Shown: positions 54,436 to 63,337 of the stretch, one piece after another | Layout of the letters: every line of letters starts with the position of its first letter | Numbering within the stretch: position 1 is the stretch's first letter | NCBI RefSeq assembly: GCF_020990385.1 | Contig: NZ_CP087597.1 | Coordinates: forward strand, 953,001-1,017,000 | Direction of reading: 5' to 3' | DNA: 64,000 bases | Source: Paracoccus sp. MA | GTDB taxonomy: Bacteria > Pseudomonadota > Alphaproteobacteria > Rhodobacterales > Rhodobacteraceae | Notes under the pieces: generated by a model | The model's input: only the letters and a program-made list of their open reading frames with translations | What the model was told of the DNA's origin: nothing | Database searches by the model: none | Position numbers and translations under genes: made by a program

Positions 54436-54463
54436 GATACAGCGAAGCGGGCGGGACTGTCAA
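54436..54463 (-). promoter_or_regulatory. Candidate bamA promoter
   Basis: On the minus strand a perfect -35 TTGACA (54463-54458), a 16-base spacer and TGTATC (54441-54436), in the rseP-bamA gap. This would allow bamA-ompH expression apart from the upstream cluster. Confidence 0.45.
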
Positions 54464-54477
54464 AAGGTCAGGGCCGG

Positions 54478-55803
54478 TCAGGGGCAGAAAAGATCGTTGG
54501 TGAGGCCCAGAACCATCAGCGACAGCACCGCCGCCAGCCCCAGAGCCGACAGGATGTCCATCACCCGGTCCGACGGCCGCCGGCCCGCCACCGCCTCGTA
54601 GAGATAGAACATCAGGTGCCCGCCATCCAGCACCGGCACCGGCAGCAGGTTCAGGAAACCGATGGCAGCCGACAGCACCGCGATCCACCAGATGAAATTG
54701 CCGCCGCCCGCCGAGGCCGCCTGCCCCGTGGTCTCGGCGATCGAGATGGCGCCGCCGAGGTTGCAGCTGCCGATCTGCCCGCTGATCATCGCCCAGAGCC
54801 CCGAGACCGACGAGGCGATGATGTCCCAGGTGCGCGCGGCGCCGATCCCCAGCGCCTCGGCCAGGCCGGCCGGACGGGTCGCCGGCTCGAAATAGGTGCC
54901 GCCGCCGGTCACGCCGATCAGCCAGCGCCGGGTATAGCCGTCATCCGTGGGCAGGTCCTGCTCGCGCGCGGCCAGGGTATAATCGGCCACGCCCTCGCCC
55001 TCGCGCCAGACCTTCAGCAGCACCGGCCGGCCCTCGGCCTCGGCCACATGCGCCCGCAGCTCGTCGAAGCGCGAGACCGGCGCGCCGTCGATGGCCAGGA
55101 TCACGTCGCCCGGCTTCAGCCCCGCCGAGGCCGCCGGGCTGCGCGGCGCGATGCCGGTGACCAGCGGCGGCATGGGATCGGGGCCGGGCACGGTGATTTC
55201 GGCGCCGTCGCGCAGCACGGTCCAGTCATGGACGGGCTGCGAGGGCAGCTCGGCCGCCGCCGCGCCCAGATCGCGCCAGCTCGCGACCGGCCGGCCGTCC
55301 AGCGCCAGGATGCGGTCGCCGGGTTGCAGCTGCATCTCGACCCCCGGAGGGGTCGGGTGCAGGCGGCCGACCTCGACCTCGTCGACCGGCAGGCCCTGCC
55401 AGATCGCCATGCCGGCAAAGACCAGGATCGACAGGGCGAAGTTGAACGCCGGCCCCGCCGCCACGGTGGCGAAGCGCGCCCAGAGCGGCGCGCCGGTCAG
55501 GCTCTGGCGCGCGCGGGCCGGTTCGACCGGCACCGAGCCGGCGCTGGCCGCATCGGCATCGCCCAGAAAGCGCACATAGCCGCCCAGCGGGATCGCCGCC
55601 ACCTGCCAGACCGTGCCGTGCCGGTCGCGCCGCGCGGCGAGCCGGGGCCCGAAGCCCAGCGAAAACACCTCGGCCTTGATGCCGCAGAGCCGGCCGATGA
55701 TGTAATGGCCGTATTCGTGCACGGTGACGATGACCGACAGCGCCACGATGAAGGCCGCCGCCGTCCACAGGAAGCCGCCCATCATGTCCAGAGCCACGCT
55801 CAT
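54478..55803 (-). CDS. rseP: RseP-type site-2 zinc metalloprotease
   Basis: Intramembrane protease that cleaves anti-sigma factors and signal-peptide remnants. The 441 residues have the zinc motif VTVHEYGHYIIGR in the first membrane helix, two PDZ domains (PGDRILALDGRPV and PGDVILAIDGAPV) and the second active-site motif LNLLPVPVLDGGHL near the C-terminus. The ATG at 55803 overlaps the dxr stop as ATGA; a start five codons upstream is less likely. Confidence 0.94.
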   Translation of the reverse strand: MSVALDMMGGFLWTAAAFIVALSVIVTVHEYGHYIIGRLCGIKAEVFSLGFGPRLAARRDRHGTVWQVAAIPLGGYVRFLGDADAASAGSVPVEPARARQSLTGAPLWARFATVAAGPAFNFALSILVFAGMAIWQGLPVDEVEVGRLHPTPPGVEMQLQPGDRILALDGRPVASWRDLGAAAAELPSQPVHDWTVLRDGAEITVPGPDPMPPLVTGIAPRSPAASAGLKPGDVILAIDGAPVSRFDELRAHVAEAEGRPVLLKVWREGEGVADYTLAAREQDLPTDDGYTRRWLIGVTGGGTYFEPATRPAGLAEALGIGAARTWDIIASSVSGLWAMISGQIGSCNLGGAISIAETTGQAASAGGGNFIWWIAVLSAAIGFLNLLPVPVLDGGHLMFYLYEAVAGRRPSDRVMDILSALGLAAVLSLMVLGLTNDLFCP

Positions 55804-56972
55804 GCCGCCCCCTGCCATTGCGCCGCCGCCCGCCGGGCGAAACCGTCCCAGTGCAGCACCTCGCCGAGATCGCGCGGGCTTCGGGCGAAGCCGGGCTCGC
55901 GCGCGGCCTGTTCCAGCGCGTGCTCGACCGCCGGGGCCATGTCGGTAAAGCGGATGCGGCCGGCGATGAAGTCGTCCAGCGCCTGCTCCTTGGCGGCGTT
56001 CAGCACCGCACCGGCAGCGCCGCCGGCGGTGATCGCCTCGCGCGCCAGGCGCAGCGCCGGCCAGCGCGCCTCGTCCGGCTCGGCAAAGGTCAGGCTGCCG
56101 AGCGCCGCCAGATCCAGCGCCGGCACCGGCAGGGCGGCGCGCGCCGGCCAGTTCAGCGCATAGCCGATGGCGTGGCGCATGTCCGGCGCCCCCAGATGCG
56201 CGATGCTGCCGCCGTCGCGATGCGTGACCATGGCGTGGATGATCGATTGCGGATGCACCAGCACCCGCAGCCGGTCAATGCCGAGGCCGAAGAATTCATG
56301 TGCCTCGATGACCTCCAGCGCCTTGTTGAACATGCTGGCGCTGTCGATGGTGATGCGTTGGCCCATGTCCCAGTTCGGATGCCGGCTGGCCTCGGCCACC
56401 GTGGCCTGCGCCAGCCGCTCCAGCGGCCAGTCGCGGAAGGCGCCGCCCGAAGCGGTGATGGTCACATGCTCGACGGAATCGAGATCTTCGCCCTGAAGCG
56501 CCTGAAAGATCGCGGAATGTTCGGAATCGACCGGCAGGATCCGCGCGCCGGTCTCGCGGGCGCGGGCCATAACCAGCGGCCCGGCGGCGACCAGGGTTTC
56601 CTTGTTGGCGAGCGCCAGCGTGCCGCCGCGCTTGAGCACCTCCAGCCCCGGCGGCAGGCCCGCCGCGCCGACGATGGCGGACAGCGTCCAGTCGGCCGGA
56701 CGGGCGGCCGCCTCGGCGACGGCGTCGGCCCCGGCCGCGGCCTCGATGCCGCTGCCGGCCAGCGCCGCGCGCAGCGCGGGCAGGCATTCCGGCCAGGCGG
56801 TGACAGCGATCCCGGCCCGCAGCGCCCGAGCCATCTGGGCCAGGCGCGCGACATTGCCGCCGCCGGTCAGGGCGATGGTGCGGAATCGCTCCGGCCCGCC
56901 GGCCCGCATCAACAGATCGAACGCGCTTTCGCCGACCGACCCGGTCGCGCCCAGCACCGATATGCTGCGCAT
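55800..56972 (-). CDS. dxr: 1-deoxy-D-xylulose 5-phosphate reductoisomerase
   Basis: Converts DXP to MEP with NADPH, the committed step of isoprenoid synthesis. The 390 residues have the NADPH motif SVLGATGSVGESAFDL, the metal-binding PVDSEHSAIFQ with ITASGGAFRDWP, and IDSASMFNKALEVIEAHEFF. It sits between cdsA (4 bases) and rseP (overlap). Confidence 0.96.
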   Translation of the reverse strand: MRSISVLGATGSVGESAFDLLMRAGGPERFRTIALTGGGNVARLAQMARALRAGIAVTAWPECLPALRAALAGSGIEAAAGADAVAEAAARPADWTLSAIVGAAGLPPGLEVLKRGGTLALANKETLVAAGPLVMARARETGARILPVDSEHSAIFQALQGEDLDSVEHVTITASGGAFRDWPLERLAQATVAEASRHPNWDMGQRITIDSASMFNKALEVIEAHEFFGLGIDRLRVLVHPQSIIHAMVTHRDGGSIAHLGAPDMRHAIGYALNWPARAALPVPALDLAALGSLTFAEPDEARWPALRLAREAITAGGAAGAVLNAAKEQALDDFIAGRIRFTDMAPAVEHALEQAAREPGFARSPRDLGEVLHWDGFARRAAAQWQGAA

Positions 56973-56976
56973 CGTC

Positions 56977-57831
56977 TCAGCCTCCGATCACTGGCAAGAG
57001 ATTGACGACCAGCAGAACCAGCGCCACCAGCAGCGCCCCCGCCATGGCGTCGAACCGGTCCATGGCGCCGCCATGGCCGGGGATCAGCTCGGAACTGTCC
57101 TTGACCCCGACCCGGCGCTTGAGCCAGCTTTCCGCGATGTCGCCGAACTGCCCGGCCACCGCGATCAGCGGACCGAGGATCAGCACCGGCCAGGGCGCCT
57201 GCCCGGCCAGCACCAGCGTCAGAGCCAGAGCCAGCGCGCCGGCCCAGCCGGCCACGGTGCCGCTCCAGGTCTTCTTGGGGCTGATCGCCGGCCAGAAGCG
57301 CGGCCCGCCCAGCTTGCGGCCGGCGAAATAGCCCAGCAGGTCGGACAGCACCACGGTGCCGACGATCCAGGCCAGGGTGGGCAGGCCCATCACCTCGCGG
57401 ATCACCACCAGCGCATAGCCCGAGCCCAGGATCGCCAGGGTGAACAGCAGATAGGCCGGCCGCTCGTGCTCATGCGTGCCGTGCCAGCCGGCCAGCATCG
57501 GCACCAGCGCCAGCGCCAGGGGCCAGTCGCCGGGCAACACCAGCATCGCCACCATCACCAGCCCCGACAAGATGCCGATCAGCACCGGATGGCGCGGGCT
57601 GTGGAACTCGGGGTGGCGCCAGCCGGTCAGCCGCGCCAGCTCCCACATCATCACGCCGATGACGGCCGAGACGCCCAGCCGGATCCACAGCCCCGAGGAC
57701 AGCAGCAGCAAGAGCCCCAGCACCGCCAGCACCGCGCCCGACAGGACGCGCGGCCAGAGGTCGGCCCATTTGTCGCGCCCGCGCTGCAGGGCGCCGCGCA
57801 ACCGGCCCGGCTGTGGCCCCTTGCCGCTCAT
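56977..57831 (-). CDS. cdsA: Phosphatidate cytidylyltransferase
   Basis: Forms CDP-diacylglycerol from phosphatidate and CTP, the branch point of phospholipid synthesis. The 284 residues have about eight membrane helices and the complete C-terminal family signature SWLKRRVGVKDSSELIPGHG followed by GAMDRFD. Its start overlaps the uppS stop by four bases. Confidence 0.94.
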   Translation of the reverse strand: MSGKGPQPGRLRGALQRGRDKWADLWPRVLSGAVLAVLGLLLLLSSGLWIRLGVSAVIGVMMWELARLTGWRHPEFHSPRHPVLIGILSGLVMVAMLVLPGDWPLALALVPMLAGWHGTHEHERPAYLLFTLAILGSGYALVVIREVMGLPTLAWIVGTVVLSDLLGYFAGRKLGGPRFWPAISPKKTWSGTVAGWAGALALALTLVLAGQAPWPVLILGPLIAVAGQFGDIAESWLKRRVGVKDSSELIPGHGGAMDRFDAMAGALLVALVLLVVNLLPVIGG

Positions 57832-58562
57832 GCGCCGCCGAAGCGCCGCTCGCGCAGCCCGTAGCGGTCCAGGATCTCGGCCAGGTGGTCGGGCGTGAAA
57901 TCCGGCCAGAGCGTCGGCGTGAACTCATATTCCGAATAGGCGGCCTGGAAGGGCAGGAAATTCGAGGTCCGGGTCTCGCCCGAGGTGCGGATCACCAGAT
58001 CGGGATCGGGATGGCCGGCGGTGTCCAGGCAATCGGCCAGATCGGCCTCGGTCGGCTCGGCGATCTCGCCGCGGGCGATGCGGGCCGCCAGCCGCGCTGC
58101 CGCCCGGGTCAGCTCGTCCCGGCCGCCGTAATTGATCGCCACGGTCAGGTTCAGCCGGGTGTTGCCGGCGGTGCGCGCCTCGATCCCGTTCATCAGCCGC
58201 TGCAGCTTGGGCTCCAGCCGCTCGCGCCCGCCGATGAAGCGCATGCGCACGCCCTCGGCGGAAAGCCCGTCGGCCTCGCGCTCGATATAGCGGGCGAAGA
58301 TGGCCATCAGGCCCAGCACCTCCTCGGTCGAGCGTTTCCAGTTCTCGGTCGAGAAGGCATAGACCGTCAGCCAGTTCACCCCGAGATCGGGGCAGGCGCG
58401 GACGATCTGCTTGACGCGCTCGGCGCCGCGCCGATGGCCGACGAGGCGCGGCCAGCCCCGGTTCTTGGCCCAGCGGCCGTTGCCATCCATGATGATGGCG
58501 ACGTGACGGGGCCGCTGTCCCTGTCCCTCGGACTTCGCCAGGCTGGCTGCGATCTCGGCCAT
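57828..58562 (-). CDS. uppS: Undecaprenyl diphosphate synthase
   Basis: Cis-prenyltransferase that makes the C55 carrier lipid for peptidoglycan. The 244 residues have HVAIIMDGNGRWAKNRG (catalytic Asp), GHRRGAERVKQIVRAC, TVYAFSTENWKRS and the C-terminal RTSGETRTSNFLPFQAAYSE. Standard length. Four bases separate it from frr. Confidence 0.96.
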   Translation of the reverse strand: MAEIAASLAKSEGQGQRPRHVAIIMDGNGRWAKNRGWPRLVGHRRGAERVKQIVRACPDLGVNWLTVYAFSTENWKRSTEEVLGLMAIFARYIEREADGLSAEGVRMRFIGGRERLEPKLQRLMNGIEARTAGNTRLNLTVAINYGGRDELTRAAARLAARIARGEIAEPTEADLADCLDTAGHPDPDLVIRTSGETRTSNFLPFQAAYSEYEFTPTLWPDFTPDHLAEILDRYGLRERRFGGA

Positions 58563-58566
58563 GCGA

Positions 58567-59130
58567 TCAGACCTGCATGATTTCGGCTTGCTTCGCCTCG
58601 AGCGCCTGGTCGACCGAGGCGATCATCTTGTCGGTCAGCTCCTGCACCGCGGTTTCCCAGAACTTCTGGTCGTCTTCGGACATGCCCGAGGACTTGGCCT
58701 TCTTGATCTGGTCCATGCCGTCGCGGCGCACGTTGCGGATGGCGACGCGGGCATGTTCGGCATATTGCGCGGCGACGCGGGTCAGCTCGCGCCGGCGCTC
58801 CTCGTTCAGCTCGGGGATCGGCAGCATGATGATGGTGCCGTTGAGCTGCGGGTTGATGCCCAGGCCCGATTCGCGGATCGCCTTCTCGGCCTTGCCGACC
58901 AGCGCCTTGTCCCAGATGTTGATCGTGACCATGCGCGGCTCGGGCACGTTCACCGTGCCGATCTGGTTGATCGGCGTGGGCGAGCCATAGGCATCGACCA
59001 TGATCGGCTCGACCATGCTGGCCGAGGCGCGGCCGGTGCGCAGCGACGCGAATTCATGGCGCAGGGATTCCATCGCGCCCTTCATGCGGCGTTCCAGGTC
59101 GTCGGTATCGATCTCGATCTCGTCGGACAT
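58567..59130 (-). CDS. frr: Ribosome recycling factor
   Basis: Splits post-termination ribosomes together with EF-G. The 187 residues have the typical ends: [20 protein letters not shown] with RTGRAS, and [18 protein letters not shown] with the final [18 protein letters not shown]. Follows pyrH by 80 bases as in most bacteria. Confidence 0.97.
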   Translation of the reverse strand: MSDEIEIDTDDLERRMKGAMESLRHEFASLRTGRASASMVEPIMVDAYGSPTPINQIGTVNVPEPRMVTINIWDKALVGKAEKAIRESGLGINPQLNGTIIMLPIPELNEERRRELTRVAAQYAEHARVAIRNVRRDGMDQIKKAKSSGMSEDDQKFWETAVQELTDKMIASVDQALEAKQAEIMQV

Positions 59131-59210
59131 GCTCGGTCATGGCCTCTGTGCTGTGGTTTTCAGGGCTTTTAGCCGAGCCACGCCCGCATGGCAAAGCCTA
59201 TACGGGGATT

Positions 59211-59945
59211 TTACCCGTGCACGCGCGTATATGTGCCGCTGCCGGCCAGAATCCCCCGGAAACCGCCCGGCTCGTCCAGCGAGAAGACGATGATCGGCAG
59301 GTCGTTGTCGCGCGCCAGCGCGATGGCCGAAGCGTCCATGACCCCCAGATGCTTCTGCAGCACCTCGTCATAGGTCACGTCCTCGTAGCGCTTGGCATCC
59401 GCGAACTTGTTCGGGTCCTTGTCATAGACGCCGTCGACCTTGGTGCCCTTGAAGATCGCCTCGCAATTCATCTCGTTGGCGCGCAGGGTGGCGGCGGTGT
59501 CGGTGGTGAAATAGGGGTTGCCGGTGCCGGCGGCGAAGATGCAGACGCGCTTCTTTTCCAGGTGGCGGACGGCGCGGCGGCGGATATAGGGCTCGCAGAC
59601 CTCGTCCATGCGGATGGCCGAGATCACCCGGGTGTGGATCTTCAGCGCCTCCAGCGCCGCCTGCATGGCCAGCGCGTTCATCACCGTGGCGAGCATGCCC
59701 ATGTAGTCGGCGGTCGCCCGCTCCATGCCCTGGGCGCTGCCCTGCAGCCCGCGGAAGATGTTGCCGCCGCCGATGACCATGCAGATCTCGATGCCCATGT
59801 CATGGACGGATTTGACCTCCTGCGCGATGCGGGCGACGGTCGGCGGATGCAGGCCGTAGCCCTGGTCGCCCATCAGCGCCTCGCCCGAAATCTTCAGCAT
59901 GACGCGCGAATAGCTTCCGGGGGTCTTGGACGCGCTTTCCGACAT
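59211..59945 (-). CDS. pyrH: UMP kinase
   Basis: Phosphorylates UMP to UDP; hexameric bacterial amino-acid-kinase-fold enzyme regulated by GTP and UTP. The 244 residues show [54 protein letters not shown] and [14 protein letters not shown]. First gene of the pyrH-frr-uppS-cdsA-dxr-rseP-bamA-ompH cluster, divergent from miaA. Confidence 0.96.
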   Translation of the reverse strand: MSESASKTPGSYSRVMLKISGEALMGDQGYGLHPPTVARIAQEVKSVHDMGIEICMVIGGGNIFRGLQGSAQGMERATADYMGMLATVMNALAMQAALEALKIHTRVISAIRMDEVCEPYIRRRAVRHLEKKRVCIFAAGTGNPYFTTDTAATLRANEMNCEAIFKGTKVDGVYDKDPNKFADAKRYEDVTYDEVLQKHLGVMDASAIALARDNDLPIIVFSLDEPGGFRGILAGSGTYTRVHG

Positions 59946-59981
59946 GGGTTCACCTTTTTCGCGGGAGTTTCATCGGCGCGC

Positions 59982-60010
59982 AAAATGTCGCAAACAGGCC
60001 CCATGTTCAA
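59982..60010 (-). promoter_or_regulatory. Candidate pyrH promoter
   Basis: On the minus strand TTGAAC (60010-60005), a 17-base spacer and CATTTT (59987-59982), about 37 bases before the pyrH start. Partial matches only. Confidence 0.33.
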
Positions 60011-60031
60011 CCGCCGCCGACGGATGCCGAA

Positions 60032-60916
60032 ATGACCCTGCGTCACCAGATCCTGGCCGAGCTCGATCCCGCGCGTCATGTGCTGATCGCCGGGCCGACC
60101 GCCAGCGGCAAATCCGCGCTGGCGCTGCAGATCGCCGAGACGCAGGGCGGCACCGTGGTCAATGCCGATGCGCTGCAGGTCTGGTCCTGCTGGCGGGTGC
60201 TGACCGCGCGTCCGCCGGCCGAGGACGAGGCCCGCGCGCCGCATGCGCTCTACGGCCATGTCGCGCCGGGGCGGCTTTATTCCGTGGGCGAATGGCTGGC
60301 CGAGGTCGCGGCGCTGCGCGGCCGGCTGATCGTGGTCGGCGGCACAGGCCTATACCTGAACGCGCTGACCCGCGGGCTGGCCGTCATCCCGCCCACCCCG
60401 CCCGAGATCCGCGCCCGCGCCGACGCGCTTCTGCGCGAACCCGACGGGCTGGCGCAGATGATCGCCGGGCTCGATTCGCCGACCCGCGCGCGCATCGACC
60501 TGCAGAACCCGGTGCGCGTGCAGCGCGCCTGGGAGGTGCTCAGGACCACGGGCCGCGGCATCGCCGCATGGCAGGCGGAAACGCCGCCGCCACTGATCGC
60601 GCCTGACGCCGCGCATCGGCTGGTGCTGCAATCCGACCGCGACTGGCTGGCCGGGCGCATCGCCCGGCGCTTTCGCCTGATGCTCGACCAGGGCGCGCTG
60701 GAGGAGGTGCGGGCGATGCTGCCGCATTGGACCCCCGACGCGCTCTGGGCCAAGGCCATCGGCGCGCCCGAGCTGGTGGCGCATCTGCAAGGCGCGCTCG
60801 ACCTCGACGAGGCGGCAGAGCGGGCGATCACCGCCACCCGGCAATATGCCAAGGCGCAGCGCAGCTTCTTTCGCGGCCGGATGCGCGACTGGCGCTGGAT
60901 CGAGACCGGCCGCTGA
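60032..60916 (+). CDS. miaA: tRNA dimethylallyltransferase
   Basis: Adds the dimethylallyl group to A37 of tRNAs that read UNN codons. The 294 residues have the P-loop LIAGPTASGKSALALQ, the substrate region VVNADALQVWSCWRVLTARP (a variant of the usual DSxQVY motif), GGTGLYLNAL and the C-terminal ATRQYAKAQRSFFRGR. Divergent from pyrH. Confidence 0.94.
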   Translation: MTLRHQILAELDPARHVLIAGPTASGKSALALQIAETQGGTVVNADALQVWSCWRVLTARPPAEDEARAPHALYGHVAPGRLYSVGEWLAEVAALRGRLIVVGGTGLYLNALTRGLAVIPPTPPEIRARADALLREPDGLAQMIAGLDSPTRARIDLQNPVRVQRAWEVLRTTGRGIAAWQAETPPPLIAPDAAHRLVLQSDRDWLAGRIARRFRLMLDQGALEEVRAMLPHWTPDALWAKAIGAPELVAHLQGALDLDEAAERAITATRQYAKAQRSFFRGRMRDWRWIETGR

Positions 60917-61033
60917 GCCGTCACGAAAAAGAGACATATTAAACTTTTGGCAACCATAAGCTGTGTAAACGCTTCGGGAACCCGCGCCCGGAGTCTAGGT
61001 TGTGTTTATGGATTTGCTGAAAGCCGCGCCCTT

Positions 61034-62116
61034 ATGAACAAAGCCTTTCGCGCCTTCGACAGCACCGATTCCGATCCCGCGGCGGCCCGGCTGCTGGCGG
61101 CCGGCATCACCGCGCCGGGGATCATGGAACCGGCCGAGCACGACCCCCGGTTGCAGCGCGAATCGCAGCCGGCGGCGGCGCAGGCGCAAAGGCCCTCGGT
61201 CCTGGCCCCGACCGTCGCCGGCACGACCGAGGCCGCGCCGGACCGGCCTGCTCCGCGCGCCCTGCCCCGGGGCCGGCCCGGCGACGGCTTGCGGCTGATT
61301 CCGCTTTCCGGCTTCCATTGGGGCGGCGCCACGCGCAGCCGGACCGCCCCGCCCGCCCCGCGCGTCCGCGGCGATCATGTGCTGATCCGGCCCGGCTCGG
61401 GCATGGTCACGGTGCAGTTTCCGCGCCACAACCGCCCCGTCACCGGCGGGCGCCTGGCCTTCATTCCCGCCGGCACCGCCTTTTCGCTGAAGCCGCCGCC
61501 GGATGTCGCGGGCCAGGCGCTGCTGATCCCGCCCGACTGGTTCCGCGACCAGCCTCTGCCCCGGGGCTTTCGCTGCGGCCTGCCCGCGCCCGAGGATGCC
61601 GGGATTCTGGGCCCCGCCATCCTCGCCCTGGCCGAGGGAGCGGCGCGCCATCCCGGGGGCGACGAGGCGACGCGCCATCAACTGGGCCTGATCGCGGTGG
61701 CGCTGTCCCGGCTTGAGGACCGGCCGGGCCGGCCCGAACCGCGCGGCGACAGCATCGCCGAGGCGCGGCCGCTGACCGAACGCTTCCTGCAACTCGCCCG
61801 GCAAGAGCTCGACCGCAGCCAGACCATCGCGGAAATGGCCGGGCGGCTGGGCTGCACGCAGGCGCATCTGGACCGCGCCTGCCGCCAGAGCCGGGGGCGC
61901 GGCGCGCTGGACCTGCTCTACGACCTGCGGCTGCAAGCCGCGACCGAGGCGCTGCGCGCCAGCGCCAAGCCGATCCCCGAGATCGCCGAGGAGCTGGGCT
62001 ATGCCGGGCTTGGCCATTTCATGCGCGCCTTCCAGGCCGCGACCGGCCGCACGCCCGAAGCCTATCGCGCGCTGATGCGGGACGCCCGCGGCGTCCCGCC
62101 CGGCGATCCCGGCTGA
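61034..62116 (+). CDS. AraC family transcriptional regulator
   Basis: The 360 residues have a disordered Pro/Ala-rich N-terminal extension (about 1-80), a cupin-like effector domain (DHVLIRPGSGMVTVQFPRHN, GRLAFIPAGTAFSL) and a C-terminal double helix-turn-helix (TIAEMAGRLGCTQAHLDRAC, PIPEIAEELGYAGLGHFMRAF with QAATGRTPEAYR). The ATG at 61034 lacks a good ribosome binding site and the real start may lie further in. The 117-base upstream gap is AT-rich (around 60935-61020), consistent with a regulated promoter. Targets unknown; no divergent partner gene. Confidence 0.8.
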   Translation: MNKAFRAFDSTDSDPAAARLLAAGITAPGIMEPAEHDPRLQRESQPAAAQAQRPSVLAPTVAGTTEAAPDRPAPRALPRGRPGDGLRLIPLSGFHWGGATRSRTAPPAPRVRGDHVLIRPGSGMVTVQFPRHNRPVTGGRLAFIPAGTAFSLKPPPDVAGQALLIPPDWFRDQPLPRGFRCGLPAPEDAGILGPAILALAEGAARHPGGDEATRHQLGLIAVALSRLEDRPGRPEPRGDSIAEARPLTERFLQLARQELDRSQTIAEMAGRLGCTQAHLDRACRQSRGRGALDLLYDLRLQAATEALRASAKPIPEIAEELGYAGLGHFMRAFQAATGRTPEAYRALMRDARGVPPGDPG

Positions 62117-62565
62117 TGGGGCCGAAAGGTTCGGAACCGCCTCTCCGCCATCCCGGGGCCGCTGCGCCATCACGGTCGCCCGCCGGCGTGCAGCACGGAA
62201 CGCGGCACGGGGCCCATGCGCCAAAGAGCGCGTCGCGCCCGAAGCCGCACCGCAAGCCGCGCAAACCTGCCGAAGCCGGAGCGGTGGAGTCAGGCGAACC
62301 GGCTTGTCCAGCCCGGCCTTTCCCCGCCTTGATGAACCCTGCCAGTGCCACGATTGTCGGCTGCCTGGCTTGCCGGCGCGGAACGGACAAGCCCGCCCCC
62401 GGCCGCGGGGGATGCCTGCCGCTTCGATCCGTTGCGGGGCCGCTTCGGCACGCGCCGGACACTCAGACCGGATCCCCCGGCCTGTTGCCTTGGACGACGC
62501 CATATCCGGCGCCGCCGTGCTCGAACCCCGCGCCTCCGCGAATCTCGCGGCGCGGCACAGCCGCC
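62117..62565. other. 449-base stretch without a recognisable gene
   Basis: Lies between the AraC-family gene and the convergent rlmE gene. The long open frames are Arg/Pro/Ala-rich shadows without ribosome binding sites. I see no tRNA, known RNA motif or strong terminator. It may be a decayed gene. Confidence 0.45.
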
Positions 62566-63336
62566 TCAGTCCGGATCAGCCGGCCCGCCCTCTGGGGCAG
62601 CCTCGTCCCCCCGGCCCCGGAACCCTTGCGCCACCACGAATTTCTCCGAGGAATCCGAGCGGCTGGCCGGCGGTTTCACATTCGCCACCTTGCGGAAATT
62701 GCGCTTGAGCATGGCCTGCATCTCGGTCTCGGCCCCGCCCGCCAGCACCTTGGCGACGAAGGTGCCGCCCGGCTCCAGCACGTCGAAGGCCAGCTGCGCC
62801 GCCGCCTCGACCAGCGCCACGATGCGCAGGTGGTCGGTGCCCTTGTGCCCGGACGAGGCCGCCGCCATGTCCGACATCACCACATCGGCGCGCCCGCCCA
62901 GCCAGGCCTTGACCTGCTCGTCCGCGCCGTCCGACAGGAAGTCCAGCTGATGGATCTCGGCCCCGGCGATGGGATCCACCTCCTGCAGGTCCACGCCCAG
63001 CACCCTGCCGACCTTCTTGCCGGGCTTCTCGCCAAGCGCGTTGACGCGCGCCACCGCCACCTGGCACCAGCCGCCGGGCGCGCAGCCCAGATCGACCACC
63101 CGCGCGCCCGGCACCAGGAAGCGATACTTGTCGTCCAGCTCCAGGATCTTGTAGGCGGCGCGGCCGCGATAGCCCTCGCGCTTCGCCCTCGCGACATAGG
63201 GATCGTTCAGCTGCCGCTCCAGCCAGAGCGTGCTCGACAGCTTGCGCCCCTTGGCCGATTTCACCCGCACCCGCAGGTCGCGCTGGCCGCGGCCCGAGCT
63301 CTTGCGTCCCGAACCCGGCTTCTTGTCGTCGCTCAT
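62566..63336 (-). CDS. rlmE: 23S rRNA 2'-O-ribose U2552 methyltransferase
   Basis: Methylates the ribose of U2552 in the A loop of 23S rRNA. The 256 residues have a basic N-terminal extension, then [19 protein letters not shown] with the catalytic Lys, the SAM motif [15 protein letters not shown], the catalytic Asp in [15 protein letters not shown], and a Lys in [10 protein letters not shown]. Length is slightly above E. coli RlmE (209) because of both tails. It begins one base after the ppx/gppA stop, so they form an operon. Confidence 0.95.
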   Translation of the reverse strand: MSDDKKPGSGRKSSGRGQRDLRVRVKSAKGRKLSSTLWLERQLNDPYVARAKREGYRGRAAYKILELDDKYRFLVPGARVVDLGCAPGGWCQVAVARVNALGEKPGKKVGRVLGVDLQEVDPIAGAEIHQLDFLSDGADEQVKAWLGGRADVVMSDMAAASSGHKGTDHLRIVALVEAAAQLAFDVLEPGGTFVAKVLAGGAETEMQAMLKRNFRKVANVKPPASRSDSSEKFVVAQGFRGRGDEAAPEGGPADPD

Positions 63337-63337
63337 C

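Noticed and set aside
62500..62560. tRNA-like GGGGTTCGAGCA word on the minus strand
   Set aside because: Neither a matching T stem nor acceptor, D or anticodon stems can be formed around it.
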